NCBI RefSeq assembly: GCF_050947875.1
Contig: NC_134572.1
Span: 128,634,105-128,698,104 of the forward strand
DNA: 64,000 nucleotides
Reading direction: 5' to 3'
Source: Dermacentor variabilis
Lineage: Eukaryota; Arthropoda; Arachnida; Ixodida; Ixodidae
The notes beneath the pieces were generated by a model. It was given only the letters and a program-made list of their open reading frames with translations. It made no database searches and had not been told where the DNA came from. Positions within the stretch are counted from its first letter, which is position 1; each line of letters begins with the position of its first letter. Shown one piece after another: positions 1 through 10,599 of this stretch. The translations under genes and the position numbers were made by a program.

Positions 1-210
1 TTCAGCACATTTCAAGAGGTGCATTGCATTGCGAGTGATAGCGGTGTCAACGCCCCTTGTAACGATGGGCGCTGTAAAGGAATGTATTTAATAATAATAA
101 TAAAATTAAATAAACTTGTATTTTCTCAACTCGTCGCGAATATATAAAACTAATGAGGAATTTTATTTTCGTGGAATGAATCTTACTGTGGTCTCGCTTG
201 AATTCAAACA
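1..210 (+). repeat. 3' end of a dispersed non-LTR retroelement, cut by the window edge
   Basis: Bases 20-74 match the reverse complement of 30,086-30,140 at roughly 95%, and weaker similarity continues on both sides, giving a diverged pair of about 1-210 (plus) and 29,970-30,155 (minus). The right-hand copy lies just downstream, in its own sense, of a recognisable RT fragment (30,790-30,640, minus), so I infer that both are 3' portions of the same non-LTR family. In both copies the shared block reads open as CIALRVIA..STP.VTMGA. An A/T-rich tail with ATTAAATAAAC follows it. The body of the left copy lies outside the window. Confidence 0.55.
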
Positions 211-1437
211 CGCTTTTTTTTCTTTCCCAATGTTTGTTCCCTCCAAACATAGTCGCGCTTCAATCGCTGCTCCCATAACCAACCTTGCTGATCTCGGTGA
301 CAATTTGTACTGAACCGCTTTTCGCCCGAAGCTTCGGGACCTATTTGGATCAACCTTGCAAAGACCTCAGACCATGCGCACAGCCTGCGAGATAAAGGTG
401 TGCACTAACATGACCACTGGTTTAAAGGAACAAGCGCAGGCCTTCATGTCCATGAGGCCGCGCATGCTCCTGAGTTCTCTTTCGGACCCAACAGCCAGCT
501 CCTAGGCATTGCCCAGTGTAGCGAGGCAGTAAAGGGAGCCTGGACGCGCGCTCTCCGCTAGCGAAGCGGTCCGTTCGCGCGCTCTGGAGAGATAAACCAC
601 CCTGTTTATAAGCGGAAACGAACGTGAACCTACCGATAATGTGCCCCTTGTAGATATGGCTGGTATCGACGGTGACAATCCCTTTCGTAGACGATTCGAC
701 AATGAGATCCTTGTGGAACACGGACGCGTCGGCAGAAAGACGCAAGTTGAGCAAACTGTAAAAAAAAAAGTTAGAATGGTCACTGCGAATTTTAAGGATC
801 CTGACACTAACTACCTTAATCAAAAGTCACATATTCAGACACGATTTGTCACAATTACTATGTCATTTATGTGAATTAAATTCGTAAATGTGTAAATCAC
901 GTACGCGTTCAAATTTCTTTTGTGACAGCTGTGGTAAGACATTCGGGCTCTTGTCTTGATCCTCCCCCCTCCCCCCCTCCCCCATTTCTATGTCCTTTGT
1001 ATCGTTTCACACTATTTAAAGAGTTGTAAAACCCACTAGCTTGGTCTCATACACTACTCAAAGCAAGAACCTGTACTTAATTTGCTTGATTTGTTTGATT
1101 GCTTGAATCATTATTGCTTGAAATCACATTTTATTCCAATGAGAAACACGCGCCTTTAATTTGGGTCACCGATGCGTCACCAATTTCCGTCCACGCGTAT
1201 CCCGCGTAGCCCTTGCTAGTTTCTACATCGCCAGTCAATGACACCGGTCATTCGCAAAATTTCCGTAGAAGCTTTATTTCATCTATCTTATGAAGTTACT
1301 TCACATGTTTCTTACTGGGTAGGAGCTTAACCCCAAGGTACAGGTAAGAATGTTCAAATAAATGCATTTTTTTTGCGTTAACTACACTTCAATTCCCCCC
1401 AATTTTGATGAAGAGTTTTTTGCACACTGGTAGTCGC
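211..1437. other. Unassigned interval, no gene seen
   Basis: There are no long or recognisable reading frames. Short open frames at 422-823 (minus) and 641-874 (plus) have no motif I recognise. A C-rich low-complexity run lies at about 961-985. Confidence 0.5.
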
Positions 1438-1439
1438 AC

Positions 1440-2250
1440 TAATTAGTCGCAGAAGGTTAAAACTATGGTGGATATCTCGTGAAGCTTCAAAACTGTGGCG
1501 GCCGGCTTCCCGCGAAGCGTGCGGGCGTTGGCGCCGTCATGGAGCAAGCAGCTGGCCGCACCGATCTCGATTTTGCCGGTGCGGGATTCATGCGATGGGA
1601 GTTGAGATCTCGAAACCCTTCGCACACGTGAAAGGCAGCTTTTGCTGTTCGCGCGCTGTTGTCCATATCGGCTCACTACAGGTTGCTTCGATCTTCGATG
1701 TCGACGGGGCAGCTGGCGAGGGGGACATCGCACTCCGACTCTCGGTCCATGCGTTGCTCTGCTGAGGCCGGCGCACAGCGCTGATTGGTGCTTTGCTCGC
1801 GAAGCAGCGGCGAAAACAGCGCCCGGACATATTCGCTCGGCTGAAAAGAAACCTTGACGCGATGCGCGAAAACTGCGTCGAAACGGCAACTCGCAGGTGC
1901 CAAGGCACCGCGCCACCAGCATGTTCTGTCATTATGATGCTCCCTGACGTCGTAGCATGCTATGGCTGTTAGGCCTCGTAAACTCTGGAAGGTGCTGGAT
2001 AACACCCACGCGCGCGCATATTCACGTGCGAGACCTTTTGTAGACCAGCTTTCAGTGGTGCCGCTGCAGTGGTTCCTCACCGTTTCGTGCTGCGTATCTG
2101 CACGTTCACGTGGCCACTCCCGCCGTCTTCGATGGAACGTTTTGCCCGCACGTGGTTTCGGTGCACCAGCTCTGGCTCGTAGTACACGGGCTCGAAGCGG
2201 CGCACGAACATGTTCAGCCGCTCATCTGTGAACGGAAGAGGGCGATAAAT
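1440..2250. other. GC-rich patch with overlapping uninterpreted frames
   Basis: This stretch is clearly richer in G+C and CpG than the A/T-rich DNA on either side. Several frames stay open on both strands (for example 1,443-1,922, 1,588-1,932 and 1,676-2,080 minus, and 1,962-2,231 plus). That is expected by chance in GC-rich DNA. None shows a domain or motif I recognise, and all are alanine-, arginine- and serine-rich. It could be part of a DNA transposon or a decayed CpG-rich promoter region. I assign no function. Confidence 0.3.
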
Positions 2251-3687
2251 TGACTGCGCCTAGATGCGCTCTGTACCTAAGGCGCGTTCACATTGGGAAC
2301 ACCAGTGATCGTTATGGTGAGAGTTACGTTCACAGCGACCCGCCAACTCGCTCGTGATGCGCTGTGCACGCCCTGAAGGTCATCATGTCACTTCTCGCAG
2401 GTTTGTTCTGAATTCATGATTAGTGCAAGAATGTATGGTATTGTGGGTATCCAAAAATATTTGTAAATACACAGCACATACACCAAACGCAGACAGCACA
2501 TTACGTGGGTAAATACAGTGACGGGCTTCATCAAAGAATCCCGTATCAAACGCGGGTCTCGCTTCGCACCCGGCAAAATTAGCGCTGCCGAAACTCGCAC
2601 TTTAGCTACAATGAAAATATGCTAGCCAACTCGCCGCGTCGATCGCGCTCACAGCTACAGCGCGTAGAAGGCCGTATCGCCGCTGGCGATCATACACGAT
2701 GTGGTGCACGACGTCGGTTGTGAGATGATGTCGCCTTTGCGTATGCACGTTGTATACCTAGAATTACTGTGGCAGTTACCGCCGGTAACTGTAATAGCCA
2801 CCCTAATAGTTATCGTCTGAGATTTATAGTTATCGTCTCAGCTAGCTTCAATTCGCATGATGGCTAAGTTCTCACTCGCTTGGATCGCCAGTAACTATTG
2901 AAATGAGCTTTCGCTTTGTGTAAACTAACTTGAAAAGTTAGTTATGAGCGCATAGTGCATCCAATTCCACTGACAATGCGGCTATTCCGGCTCCCGGAAG
3001 CCTAAAGATACGCGTCCACACAGCAACAACAGGATAGTTCTAATGTATTGTCTATGCTTGGACGCATTTGGCCCGAGGCACCGGATAGCACCCTATCTTA
3101 TAACGTGTTCCTTACGTTTGCGTTCTGTAACGTCCCGCACAGGTGCCTACATTTCACGTACGTAAGGCGACAAACCTTATTCTAAAACTGTCTTCTGTCG
3201 CACGACGTAGATTTTTCGTTCACCATCTTGTCACTGTGGAAATGGCACTTTAGTGTTCTACACAGCAGAAAAGAGATTGAACAAAGTGTTGATTGAGTAA
3301 CGCTCACAAAAATAAGCCACTGGCGTGTTTCTGAGGCCGAGTTCTCTGCTGATTAAGTCTGATCTCACGCGTTTACTTCACTTACGCCAGAGCTACGCTA
3401 CGATTGGCACGATGTGCCAGGCTGCCACATCCGAGATACTTGTTTCGCGATAAAGACCCCAGTGTTGCACAATTAATTCTTAGCCTGACCTATACGGACT
3501 CTCTATACCACCGGATGTCACGTTAGGAGGGAATGTTCAGGCATCTTCAGGGGCCATGCGACCGCAGTAACTCTTGTGCTAACTTCGTCATTACGCTATG
3601 AATGTGTCAACACACGAAATTAGTAAAATCGGAATACAAACATAAAATCAGACCTTGTTACCCGTAGCCTGAGTGGTGAAATCGCAA
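2251..3687. other. Unassigned A/T-rich interval
   Basis: No coding or RNA feature was recognised. A perfect 15-bp palindrome-like block (GTTACCGCCGGTAAC) sits near 2,774-2,788, followed by two near copies of TAGTTATCGTCT at about 2,808-2,840. Confidence 0.4.
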
Positions 3688-3742
3688 TACCGATAGCTGA
3701 AATTAACACGCCGGTAGCTGAAATTAACACATCGACAGCTGG
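3688..3742. repeat. Short tandem repeat, about 21-22 bp unit, 2.5 copies
   Basis: The unit core GTAGCTGAAATTAACAC appears twice in near-identical form (first copy GATAGCTGAAATTAACAC), followed by a partial third copy (CGACAGCTGG). No coding role is seen. Confidence 0.6.
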
Positions 3743-4285
3743 AAAAACAGCTCGTATCCATCGTGCATGGCTGCGGTCATGTTATTGCCTGCGAAGCGAA
3801 TACTAGTATTTTTTGCCCCTTTCTTTAAAAATACAACCGTAGAATAAACTACTCCAAGACAAAATATAGAAACTCCCCGAACATGTTTTGCTGCTTGCAT
3901 TTTTTTTCCCGCCAAATACTGTGCCACTTCACGACATGCAAGTAGTTTCTTACTACAGGAAATACTCCCTACGAGTAAGCGCGGTAACATTATACACAAA
4001 AGTGTCCAACAGTAGGAATGCTTGTAAAGTGCATGACCTATGAGGCCGATGTGGATAGAGAACAAAGTTCACAACTTACGAAACTTACAAAAGCATGCTG
4101 CTGGCAGTAGAAGACAAAGGTTAAGAAAGGAAACGTTACCTACACTCCTTACTGTTTCCGTCATCGCACCAATCAAAAAAGCATTCTAAAAGATAATTTG
4201 TGGAGCTTGCACTAGTTGTGCAAGGCTGGAGTCGGCAGCGGAGCTTGTGATCACTTAGCTTTTACGTGGCTTGCCTAAGCTGTTT
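3743..4285. other. Unassigned interval
   Basis: A 113-codon open frame on the minus strand (4,065-3,724) is cysteine- and hydrophobic-rich but matches no family I recognise and has no neighbouring gene context. I treat it as non-coding. Confidence 0.35.
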
Positions 4286-4393
4286 TAGGTTTTGCGAGGT
4301 TATACTAGGTTTAGCCAAGTTGTTGTTAGGATTCAGTAAGTCGTTTCTAGGTTTCGCGAGGTTATGCTAGGTTTTGCGAAGTTGTTGGTAGAC
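4286..4393. repeat. Tandem duplication of a 62-bp unit
   Basis: TAGGTTTTGCGAGGTTAT at 4,286 recurs as TAGGTTTCGCGAGGTTAT at 4,348. Both copies continue with ACTAGG or GCTAGG and AAGTTGTTG. The second copy is about 46 bp. TAGGTT motifs recur, but this is not a clean TTAGG telomeric array. Confidence 0.65.
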
Positions 4394-4589
4394 TTGCGCG
4401 ACATCTGTGTCCGAAGTCTATGCCCAGAAATTCGAGATTGAATCGGCCGTTCACACACTCCATGTCTCAGCGGGCTTGATGCTGGAAGTTTTTCGAGCAG
4501 TCGCAGGCAGGGATCGCTTTCTTGGCGACGGCGAGCGTTCAGCAGCGACTGTCGCTTTCCCTCGACTGAAACTCGGGATCCTTGACTCA

Positions 4590-4733
4590 GTGTCGCCTCT
4601 TCTCAGCTGCAGCTTCGGCGCGGTTATCAGCATCTACTCGACGGTGACGCATGACCTCTCGCTTGGCAGTACGGCGCTCTTCCTGGTAAGCCGCTTCTCT
4701 TTCGGGCGTCCGGGCTTTCTTCGGTCTTCCCAT
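4590..4733 (-). pseudogene. STPR-like basic protein remnant (N-terminal end)
   Basis: The minus strand has an ATG at 4,733 opening MGRPKKARTPEREAAY and continuing for 48 codons of highly basic, charged sequence to a TGA at 4,589-4,587. After the stop the same frame resumes with KDPEFQSRES before further stops. MGRP.KART...E.AAY followed by repeated charged blocks with DPEF.SRE resembles the N-terminus and the 23-residue repeats of STPR-type (score-and-three peptide repeat) proteins, which in ticks are multicopy and often linked to mobile elements. Only one partial repeat is visible. The overlapping 218-codon plus-strand frame (4,407-5,063) is a shadow of this segment. Family assignment is from memory and moderate to low in confidence. 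Confidence 0.4.
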
Positions 4734-4739
4734 GGCAGC

Positions 4740-6079
4740 AGCACGTACGCACGGAGTAGAGGAGGTGAGAGGTGTGTCGCCGCGCGGGCTGTTCCGAGCT
4801 TTTACTCGCCTGTGACGCCAGGACTCCGCCCTACGCGCGTTGGGTGCGAGAAGATTACGTGGCTCATTGCTCTCGCAGGTATGTGCTGGACAACGCTAGG
4901 CGAGTTTTGTGGTAACGCTCCACGGCGGATGGAAAAGTCAACAGCTCCGCTGTTAAAAAGGATTTCCCTGCTTTGGGACTTATACTGTCCTTACACAATA
5001 TTAGTATTCTATTTTTCGTGTCTTCTCATCTTTAACGCTGCTAACGGCTGCGAAAGGCCGTGAACGACATATACGTTATCAGAGTGCCATACCATTCTTT
5101 ACATGAAAGTAGCGAGCTCAGATTTAAAGAGTGCAACGCAAGCCGGATTGATGACGATTGTCGTTTGAAGACAAGATACGCGCCATTATTTTAGCAGTGA
5201 ACGTTATCTTTCTGCTGGGGTCTTTCACACTAAGCCCTGTGCATTCAGCTTGCATGTTGTACAGTGATCAACGATGAAATATTCATTCACACTAATATTA
5301 GAATTTTGACTGTTGCTGTAGCATGGAACTTGATAAATCGTTCTGTCAGAGACGCCGTAATGTGTCGATTTGATTGTTTTCTTTCAGCACAACGCGATTC
5401 TGAGCCCCGTGCCTAAGCTCCGGAGCACCTTGCTCTGACGTAGGACCTCGCCGGTAGACTATCATCGATCACCTCGCTACATGCTTTTTCGTGGGCGATG
5501 GTTAAAAAGCTCGAATCACTTCATTGCGGTAGTTATGAAACGAATAATAAAAGCTGAAACAAGCCTATCGCTATATGATCCCAACAAATATAATTTCCAA
5601 GTCAAGGATGCAACGGACTTGATTCCAACGGTGGCGTGAACGAAATTGTGAACAGCTTACCATCATTGCTGGCCATGGCTGAAGCCAAGAGAAGCACGAC
5701 TCCGAGGAAAATCATTTTATATGATGGCTGAAGGCCGTACTAATCCGTCTTCTCAACGTCTCGTGATGCTTGCACGCAAAAGAGCTCGTGATGGCGCTTT
5801 CTTCAATTTCTTCTCCTCGCGTGATCTTTCTAAACCAGCCGATTGTTGGCCGTACCCATAGTGGGTATGAGCCATTCAATAAGGCTAGCCAACCAACCAG
5901 CTCTCCCAGCTTAAAATGATCCTCCTATTAATTCCCGCTTCTTTTCATCCCATTCTTTTCTTCAGCTAACATTACTTCCATCAGCTGACATCACTTCCAC
6001 AGCTATTGCTTATGTGACATATATGGCTGGAATGCCACCGCCCACATTAACAAAGCTGCCTTCTTCTTGAAGGAAGTGG
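4740..6079. other. Unassigned interval
   Basis: No recognisable protein motif, RNA gene or clear repeat boundary was found. The sequence is of mixed composition and could hold old repeat debris. Confidence 0.4.
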
Positions 6080-6129
6080 CGTCTGCGTCGCTTGAAAACC
6101 ACGAAGAAAGCTAGACAACTTGGTAAAGA

Positions 6130-6462
6130 TCCTACATCAAATGAAGAAGTGCTAAGGAGATCCGGCACCTATAACGCAGCGCACAAAGCAAATCTTAATG
6201 CAGCGAGTTCAAGGTGCTGGCGAAACTTCCACAACTTCCATCAAGGAAGTGCTAAAGTTGTTCAAGGTCCTGGATCCTCAAGTATCAAAAGAGGGCAAAG
6301 TTGGACATCTTAAAGGAATCTCTGGGGACATGTACCAGTTACTCATCGGAAACGGCAGTCTGGTGTCTGTAAATGACATCGTCCTGTACTGCCGCACATT
6401 TGAGGCTCTGAAAGCTCGGCGTGCCACGCCGAAGTTTGGCCGCCTGGACAACGACCGGATTT
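6130..6462 (+). pseudogene. Gypsy-type gag C-terminal half
   Basis: The frame reads QRVQGAGETSTTSIKEVLKL, then FKVLDPQVSKEGKVGHLKGI, and ends with CRTFEALKARR.TPKFGRL. The order (short helix, E-x-L-x-L, DP-x-V/M-S-x-E-x-K-V-x-H-L-x-K-G-I, then a C-R-x-F-E block rich in basic residues) is the pattern of gag proteins from arthropod gypsy elements. Gag forms the retroelement particle in the cytoplasm. The N-terminal part is displaced into another frame just upstream (6,092-6,190), and no zinc knuckle is visible downstream. Family-level confidence is fair; the product is certainly non-functional. Confidence 0.5.
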
Positions 6463-6929
6463 CAAAGCCTGGATTTCACAGCCTGGATTTCAAAGCCCAG
6501 TCAGTAAAGGGATGTTTCGCGCAAATAACACCAATGCATTTTATGCTGTAAGAGGAGTGTTGCTCCAACTTATTGGTGTGTACACCGCAAACATGTATTC
6601 CTCGGATAACGTGTATGAAGCCAACTTTTCAATGCTTGCTAAATCCACTAAGCGTATTCTTCGTCTCGATTCCCTACAATAGTGCGAGACCACTGTCGAC
6701 GTTGGTACTGGCGAGCCCTTACTTTTTCCTTTTGCCAACTTGTCACTTTAACCGACCGGAGGGGCTAGTTCTTAAACATCTAGTGGACAAGCACGGTGTG
6801 TGACCACACTCACAAAAGGTCGCTCCTGTTAGCGACATTAGACAACCACAGTCACAAAGCGAGGTGAAAAGTTCTTGGGGTTTTCACTCGTAGTTACAAC
6901 GTTTTGTGCCCAACTTTGCCGATACTGTC

Positions 6930-7400
6930 TGCCCTCTGGCTTCACTGCTGCGAAAAGTAACCCTTTCACCTGGACAGCGGATTGTGATTCCTCGTTTCGT
7001 CAACTGAAGCTCCTGCTCTCTTCCGCACCCATACTTCGTCATTTTGACCCCTTCGCGCATCAGAATTCCCCACAAACGCCAGTTGAATTGGCTTAGGTGC
7101 CGTTCTCGTCCTGTGGTTTGGTGAAACCGAGCATACCATTGCCTACGCCAGCTATTCATTGAGCAAGGCCGAATAGCTGTCCTTTTTGTTATCCATAAGT
7201 TCCGTCCGTATCTCTACTAGTGCCGCTTCACGATGGCTCCTGATCACCTTCAGTGCGTTGGTTGGTTGGTCTCCGCGGCCTCTGGCTGCCGTGCTCGATA
7301 GGGGCTACGTTTGCAGGAATTTGATTTCGCAGTCCTTTACAGTCCATCATGAGGAAGCCGACTGCTTTTCGAGACTTCCTCTAGCAACAACTGCATGTTA
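6930..7400 (+). pseudogene. Gypsy RT end and RNase H, broken
   Basis: PFTWTADCDSSFRQLKLLLS followed by SAPILRHFDP is the standard gypsy connection between RT and RNase H (F-x-W-x-x-x-x-x-x-F-x-x-L-K-x-x-L-x-x-x-P-x-L-x-x-F-D). Downstream, a shifted frame gives IAYAS.SLSKAE, and then a degraded region corresponding to the TDH-x-x-L-x-x-L block. RNase H would remove the RNA strand during reverse transcription. The catalytic DAS motif is not visible in frame, and at least three frame changes occur. Confidence 0.6.
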
Positions 7401-7499
7401 CGCCGCCAATTTCGCTGAGTTCCTTGAAACCCACGACGACAATCTTTTTCTCGACCTGGCCGTGACAGTGCAATGACTGCAGCCTGGATTCCCTCTTTG

Positions 7500-8200
7500 C
7501 ATCGGCTCCTCAGTCAACAGGCAAGAATGGCTCTTTTATCCGCCATGGCCTGTTCTACAAAATGAATTACACGGCTGATGGTACCTGCCTCCCCTTAGTG
7601 GTGCCTAGGAACTATCGAACTCACGTACTGCGTGCCATGCACGATGACACGACCGCTGGGCACATGGGTTTCACGAGAATATACCACCCGATAAGGACCG
7701 ATTGTACTGACCTAGTATGCGACGGAATATAGAAAAGTATGTGGCCAGTTGTGACAAGTGGCGGATATCCTAGTGCTTTAATACCTCTCTGGTCTGCCTC
7801 CTTTACCCGTGGCTCCAGCATCACCTCTTTTCTAAATGACTGGTATTGATTTTCGTGGCCCATTCCCGCGTTCAACAAATGACAAGCGTTGGATTACAGC
7901 CTCCGTCAATCTCCTGACGCATCCTGCTGAAATCACAGCGATGCCAACGGCCACGACCATCAATGTTTCGAGCTTTCTCCTGTCCTCTGTATACTGCGTC
8001 ACAGACACCCTCGTATTAAGGCCGACGATCGTGGTCGCCAGTTTGTGGCCGACTTTGCTGAAGCGCTGTTGCGTCTCTGATCTTGCTAGTTTCGCCGCGC
8101 GACCCCGTTTTACCCGCAGACTAATGGTCTCGTCGAGTGCACCAAGACAACTTTTACCAACACGCTTTCGATATACGTCAATTCCAGACAAAGAAAGCGT
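7500..8200 (+). pseudogene. Gypsy integrase remnant
   Basis: The N-terminal part reads LPLVVPRNYRTHVLRAMHDD and continues TTAGHMGFTRI, the usual entry into the HHCC zinc domain (P-x-x-x-R-x-x-x-L-x-x-x-H-D-x-x-x-x-G-H-x-G). A catalytic-core-like frame follows at 7,836 (TGIDFRGPFP, where GIDF.GPFP is the first-aspartate motif). The block around the second aspartate is recognisable only as DDRGRQFVADFAEALL in a shifted frame near 8,020-8,070. The glutamate region is weak (QTNGLVE-like bases near 8,118-8,140). Integrase joins the cDNA to the chromosome. This one is dead. Confidence 0.55.
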
Positions 8201-8404
8201 GAAACTACCGGCGGCAGCCCCTTCTACTTTGTGTTAGACCACCCCGCAGCTTCATTCACACCATTCTGTCTTCCGCTCCTCATGCGTACGCTTCTACCAC
8301 CCAGACTCTCTGCAGCGCAGAGGAAGCACGTCGCATAGCTCAGTTCCGCACTTTAGCTGACATTAGTTCCGTACGTTGGCTGACATAGCTCAGTTCCGTG
8401 TTGT

Positions 8405-8685
8405 AGCTGACATTAAAAGAAAAAGAATGTAGATTGGGAGGCCGTGTAATAGGTAAGGCAGATAACTGGTGCACCATTACAGTTCCAGAATGGACGCTGA
8501 GGGATTGGTAGCGCATTCGAGGACGGTAGAAAATTATGTCGGGTGATGAAATGAGGAAATTTACAGGCACATCTTGGAATCAGCTAGCATTACGCAAGGA
8601 TGAGTTAAGATAATTGGGAGACGACTTCTTTCTGCAGTGGACATAAGGATAGGCTGACGATAATGATGATGATAATGACACAGCT
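8405..8685 (+). mobile_element. RTE-clade non-LTR 3' end: ORF2 C-terminus and (TGA)n tail
   Basis: Two frames together carry the C-terminal RTE signature seen more completely in the element at 45.1-48.3 kb: a basic CRLGG region, a W-x-R-x-x-G stretch, GDDFFLQWT, then a stop. The tail that follows is GATAATGATGATGATAATGA. Short TGA-type tandem tails are diagnostic of RTE elements. The fragment is 5' truncated at about 8,400 and contains several frameshifts. Confidence 0.6.
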
Positions 8686-8689
8686 GCTA

Positions 8690-9436
8690 CAACGTACTCT
8701 TTGACCGAAGTTCAAGTTAAAGAGGCTCATTGAAGATGTGCACATAGCCAGTGGCATCTACCCACTGATTCGAGTTGGAGTGAAAGAGGTTCTTTGAACA
8801 CCGGCAGGCAGCCAGCGCATCATACTGACTGTCGTTATTTGGTCCCACGGTTGGTTTCTAATAGTTTGCTAATAAGCACAGCGGGGCAATATTTTACCCT
8901 ATTAAACACTGCAGGGACTTCCCATGGACGAAGGCTGGCGTAAGGACGCTTACAGGCATAGAAGCATAGATGGCAGAAAGTACCTGAAGTATCCTAGTAT
9001 TGTTAATCGATTTAAAAATTCGCTTTTTATGGTACTCCGGCACGCGTGAGCGTAGTGCTGAAAACCACAGCATGGTGTCATGGACACCAAAAACATGCGA
9101 CAAAACCATAGAGTTCTGACTGCCCACTTTCCTCATTGGATATCGACAACGCAAAATGGAATATCCGCTGCACTCTACGAGGCCTCGGAACTTAGAATGG
9201 ATAGAACTTTCTTGTTATTCCCTGCACCAGCGATATTTCTGCGGAAGGCCTTACTTCGCATGGCGTGGAAATCATTCCCTTGTACTCGAGATAGCTCAAA
9301 AACACTGTAGTGAGCGATAAATTCTTCATCGTACTTGAAACCCTCCATCGAACGTCAAAAACCTGCACCGAGCCTACACGGGCCATTGGGCCTGGTCGCA
9401 ACACGGAAGGACACCTGCACAACTTGCTGCTTCTGT
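8690..9436. other. Unassigned interval
   Basis: No recognised motif. Short open frames at 9,080-9,310 (plus), 8,894-9,154 (minus) and 9,192-9,443 (minus) have no family signature. Part of this may be 5' sequence of the L2-like element that follows. Confidence 0.4.
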
Positions 9437-9438
9437 AG

Positions 9439-9492
9439 GTCACTTGTGCATCACTTGTGCATCACTTGTGCATCACTTGTGCATCACTTGTG
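9439..9492 (+). repeat. 11-bp tandem repeat, about 5 copies
   Basis: The unit CATCACTTGTG is repeated in tandem: one partial copy at 9,440-9,448, then four copies at 9,449-9,492. The copies are identical. Because 11 is not a multiple of 3, the array reads as a different peptide in each frame. It lies about 120 bp before the 2A-like motif of the L2-like element. Confidence 0.9.
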
Positions 9493-9579
9493 CATTTCCC
9501 AAAGATGTTTACCTCATGCATGTTTCAAATGTGGTCACCGCTTTGTTGTTGTATTGACGATTCCGCTGAGGCACTGCCT

Positions 9580-10330
9580 CAGCCACTTTGTGCTTTGCTA
9601 TTGTTGATGTGCGTTGATGTGAAGAGCAATGCTGGCCCCATAATCAGTGACACAGAGCAATAGCCAAAATTCTCAATCCTGTTGGAGAGTTAAATAACCG
9701 GTCCGTCCACTCAGAAACAACTGTATTGGTTATGACAAGGAATATTGAAGGAATTAAGAATGAGCGGCATCGTTTATAAATAAATGCATGCCTCGATGTT
9801 GTAGGAACACGTATATCAGTTTCTGAAACGGTACTGGAGGACATTGCTGTTTATGCAACGCTTTAGAGCGTTTAGAAAAGGATGCGAAGGCGCTTCGTGA
9901 ATGACTGGAAATCACTAAGATCATCGCGGGGAGATAACCTTCATTTCTATGGCGTTTCTATGGCATACACCCCACCGACAGAGCGTTGCAATCGGAAGAA
10001 AAGGTTTTAGACGTGAAAAATTATTCACTGAAGCTTTTCGTGGACGGTAAACACATAAACATACACATAAAGTCTGTCTTTACAGGGCATAAGACGATGC
10101 GTCTTATTGCGAAATCTTCAGCGCACAAAACAAAAGCTGTTGTTTGAAAGCGCCACATGCTTAAGGACCGCACTTGTGCAATGAATGAAGACTTGTAAAG
10201 CGATTGTGAAGGCAGGGCAGCTTTGGTTTACTTTGCTAAATAACTAGATAGCACTTTTAAACTTCGCTATGAAACACTTACAATCGATGACAAGCGTTAC
10301 CAGTGCAATTAATTCACTAGCGAAGTTCAC
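9580..10330 (+). pseudogene. L2-like ORF1 remnant with 2A-like motif
   Basis: At 9,601-9,639 the frame reads LLMCVDVKSNAGP, which matches the 2A-like consensus D-x-E-x-N-P-G-P except for E to K and P to A. In intact relatives such motifs interrupt peptide-bond formation during translation. Downstream, across frame changes, come ELNNRSVHSETTVL (a coiled-coil-like stretch), DNLHFYGVS (the R-x-N-L-x-F-x-G block of ORF1 RNA-binding proteins) and FKLRYETLTIDDKRY (the C-terminal K-L-R-Y-D-K-L-x-I-D-x-x-x-Y block). This order is typical of L2/CR1 ORF1 proteins, which bind element RNA. Several frameshifts and stops make it non-functional. Confidence 0.55.
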
Positions 10331-10599
10331 AAGTAGCTTCCACTTCCCGTGTAAATGCCCTTGCCGACCTAGCCATGAACGTGTGCAGTACTAGCGGTAA
10401 CGTACCACGCACTCTTCGTTACGGCTGAAACCCGCCTTAAGATAAACAGGGAAGCGAGAGGGGTGCAGTAGCTAAAGCTACAAAAAAATTCTCTGGCGGT
10501 GTTGAACACGAACATTATGACGCTGTTGAGTCGGAAAGTTTCATTATGTACTGCAATAAATTACTGCAAGGCAGATATTATTTACTTATCAGAAACATG

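Larger units (their letters stand above)
6080..8250 (+). mobile_element. Decayed Ty3/gypsy-like LTR retrotransposon
   Basis: Three protein segments lie in the canonical gag-pol order on one strand: a gag tail (6,130-6,460), the end of RT with RNase H (6,930-7,400) and integrase (7,500-8,190). Most of RT and the protease are not recognisable in the 6,470-6,900 gap, where only the weak block NRPEGLVLKHLVDKHGV (6,740-6,800) is open. Stops and frameshifts are frequent, so the copy is old. No LTRs could be delimited. The 3' limit is set by the last integrase-like block. Confidence 0.6.

Noticed and set aside
4286..4393. Interstitial telomeric repeats (TTAGG)n
   Set aside because: TAGGTT motifs recur but not in a regular five-base array; the pattern is a 62-bp duplication.
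4407..5063. 218-codon plus-strand open frame as a host gene
   Set aside because: It overlaps the better supported minus-strand STPR-like block, has no recognised domain, and lies in a GC-rich stretch where long open frames arise by chance.
9439..9492. CRISPR-like array
   Set aside because: The units are contiguous 11-mers without spacers, in a eukaryotic retroelement context.
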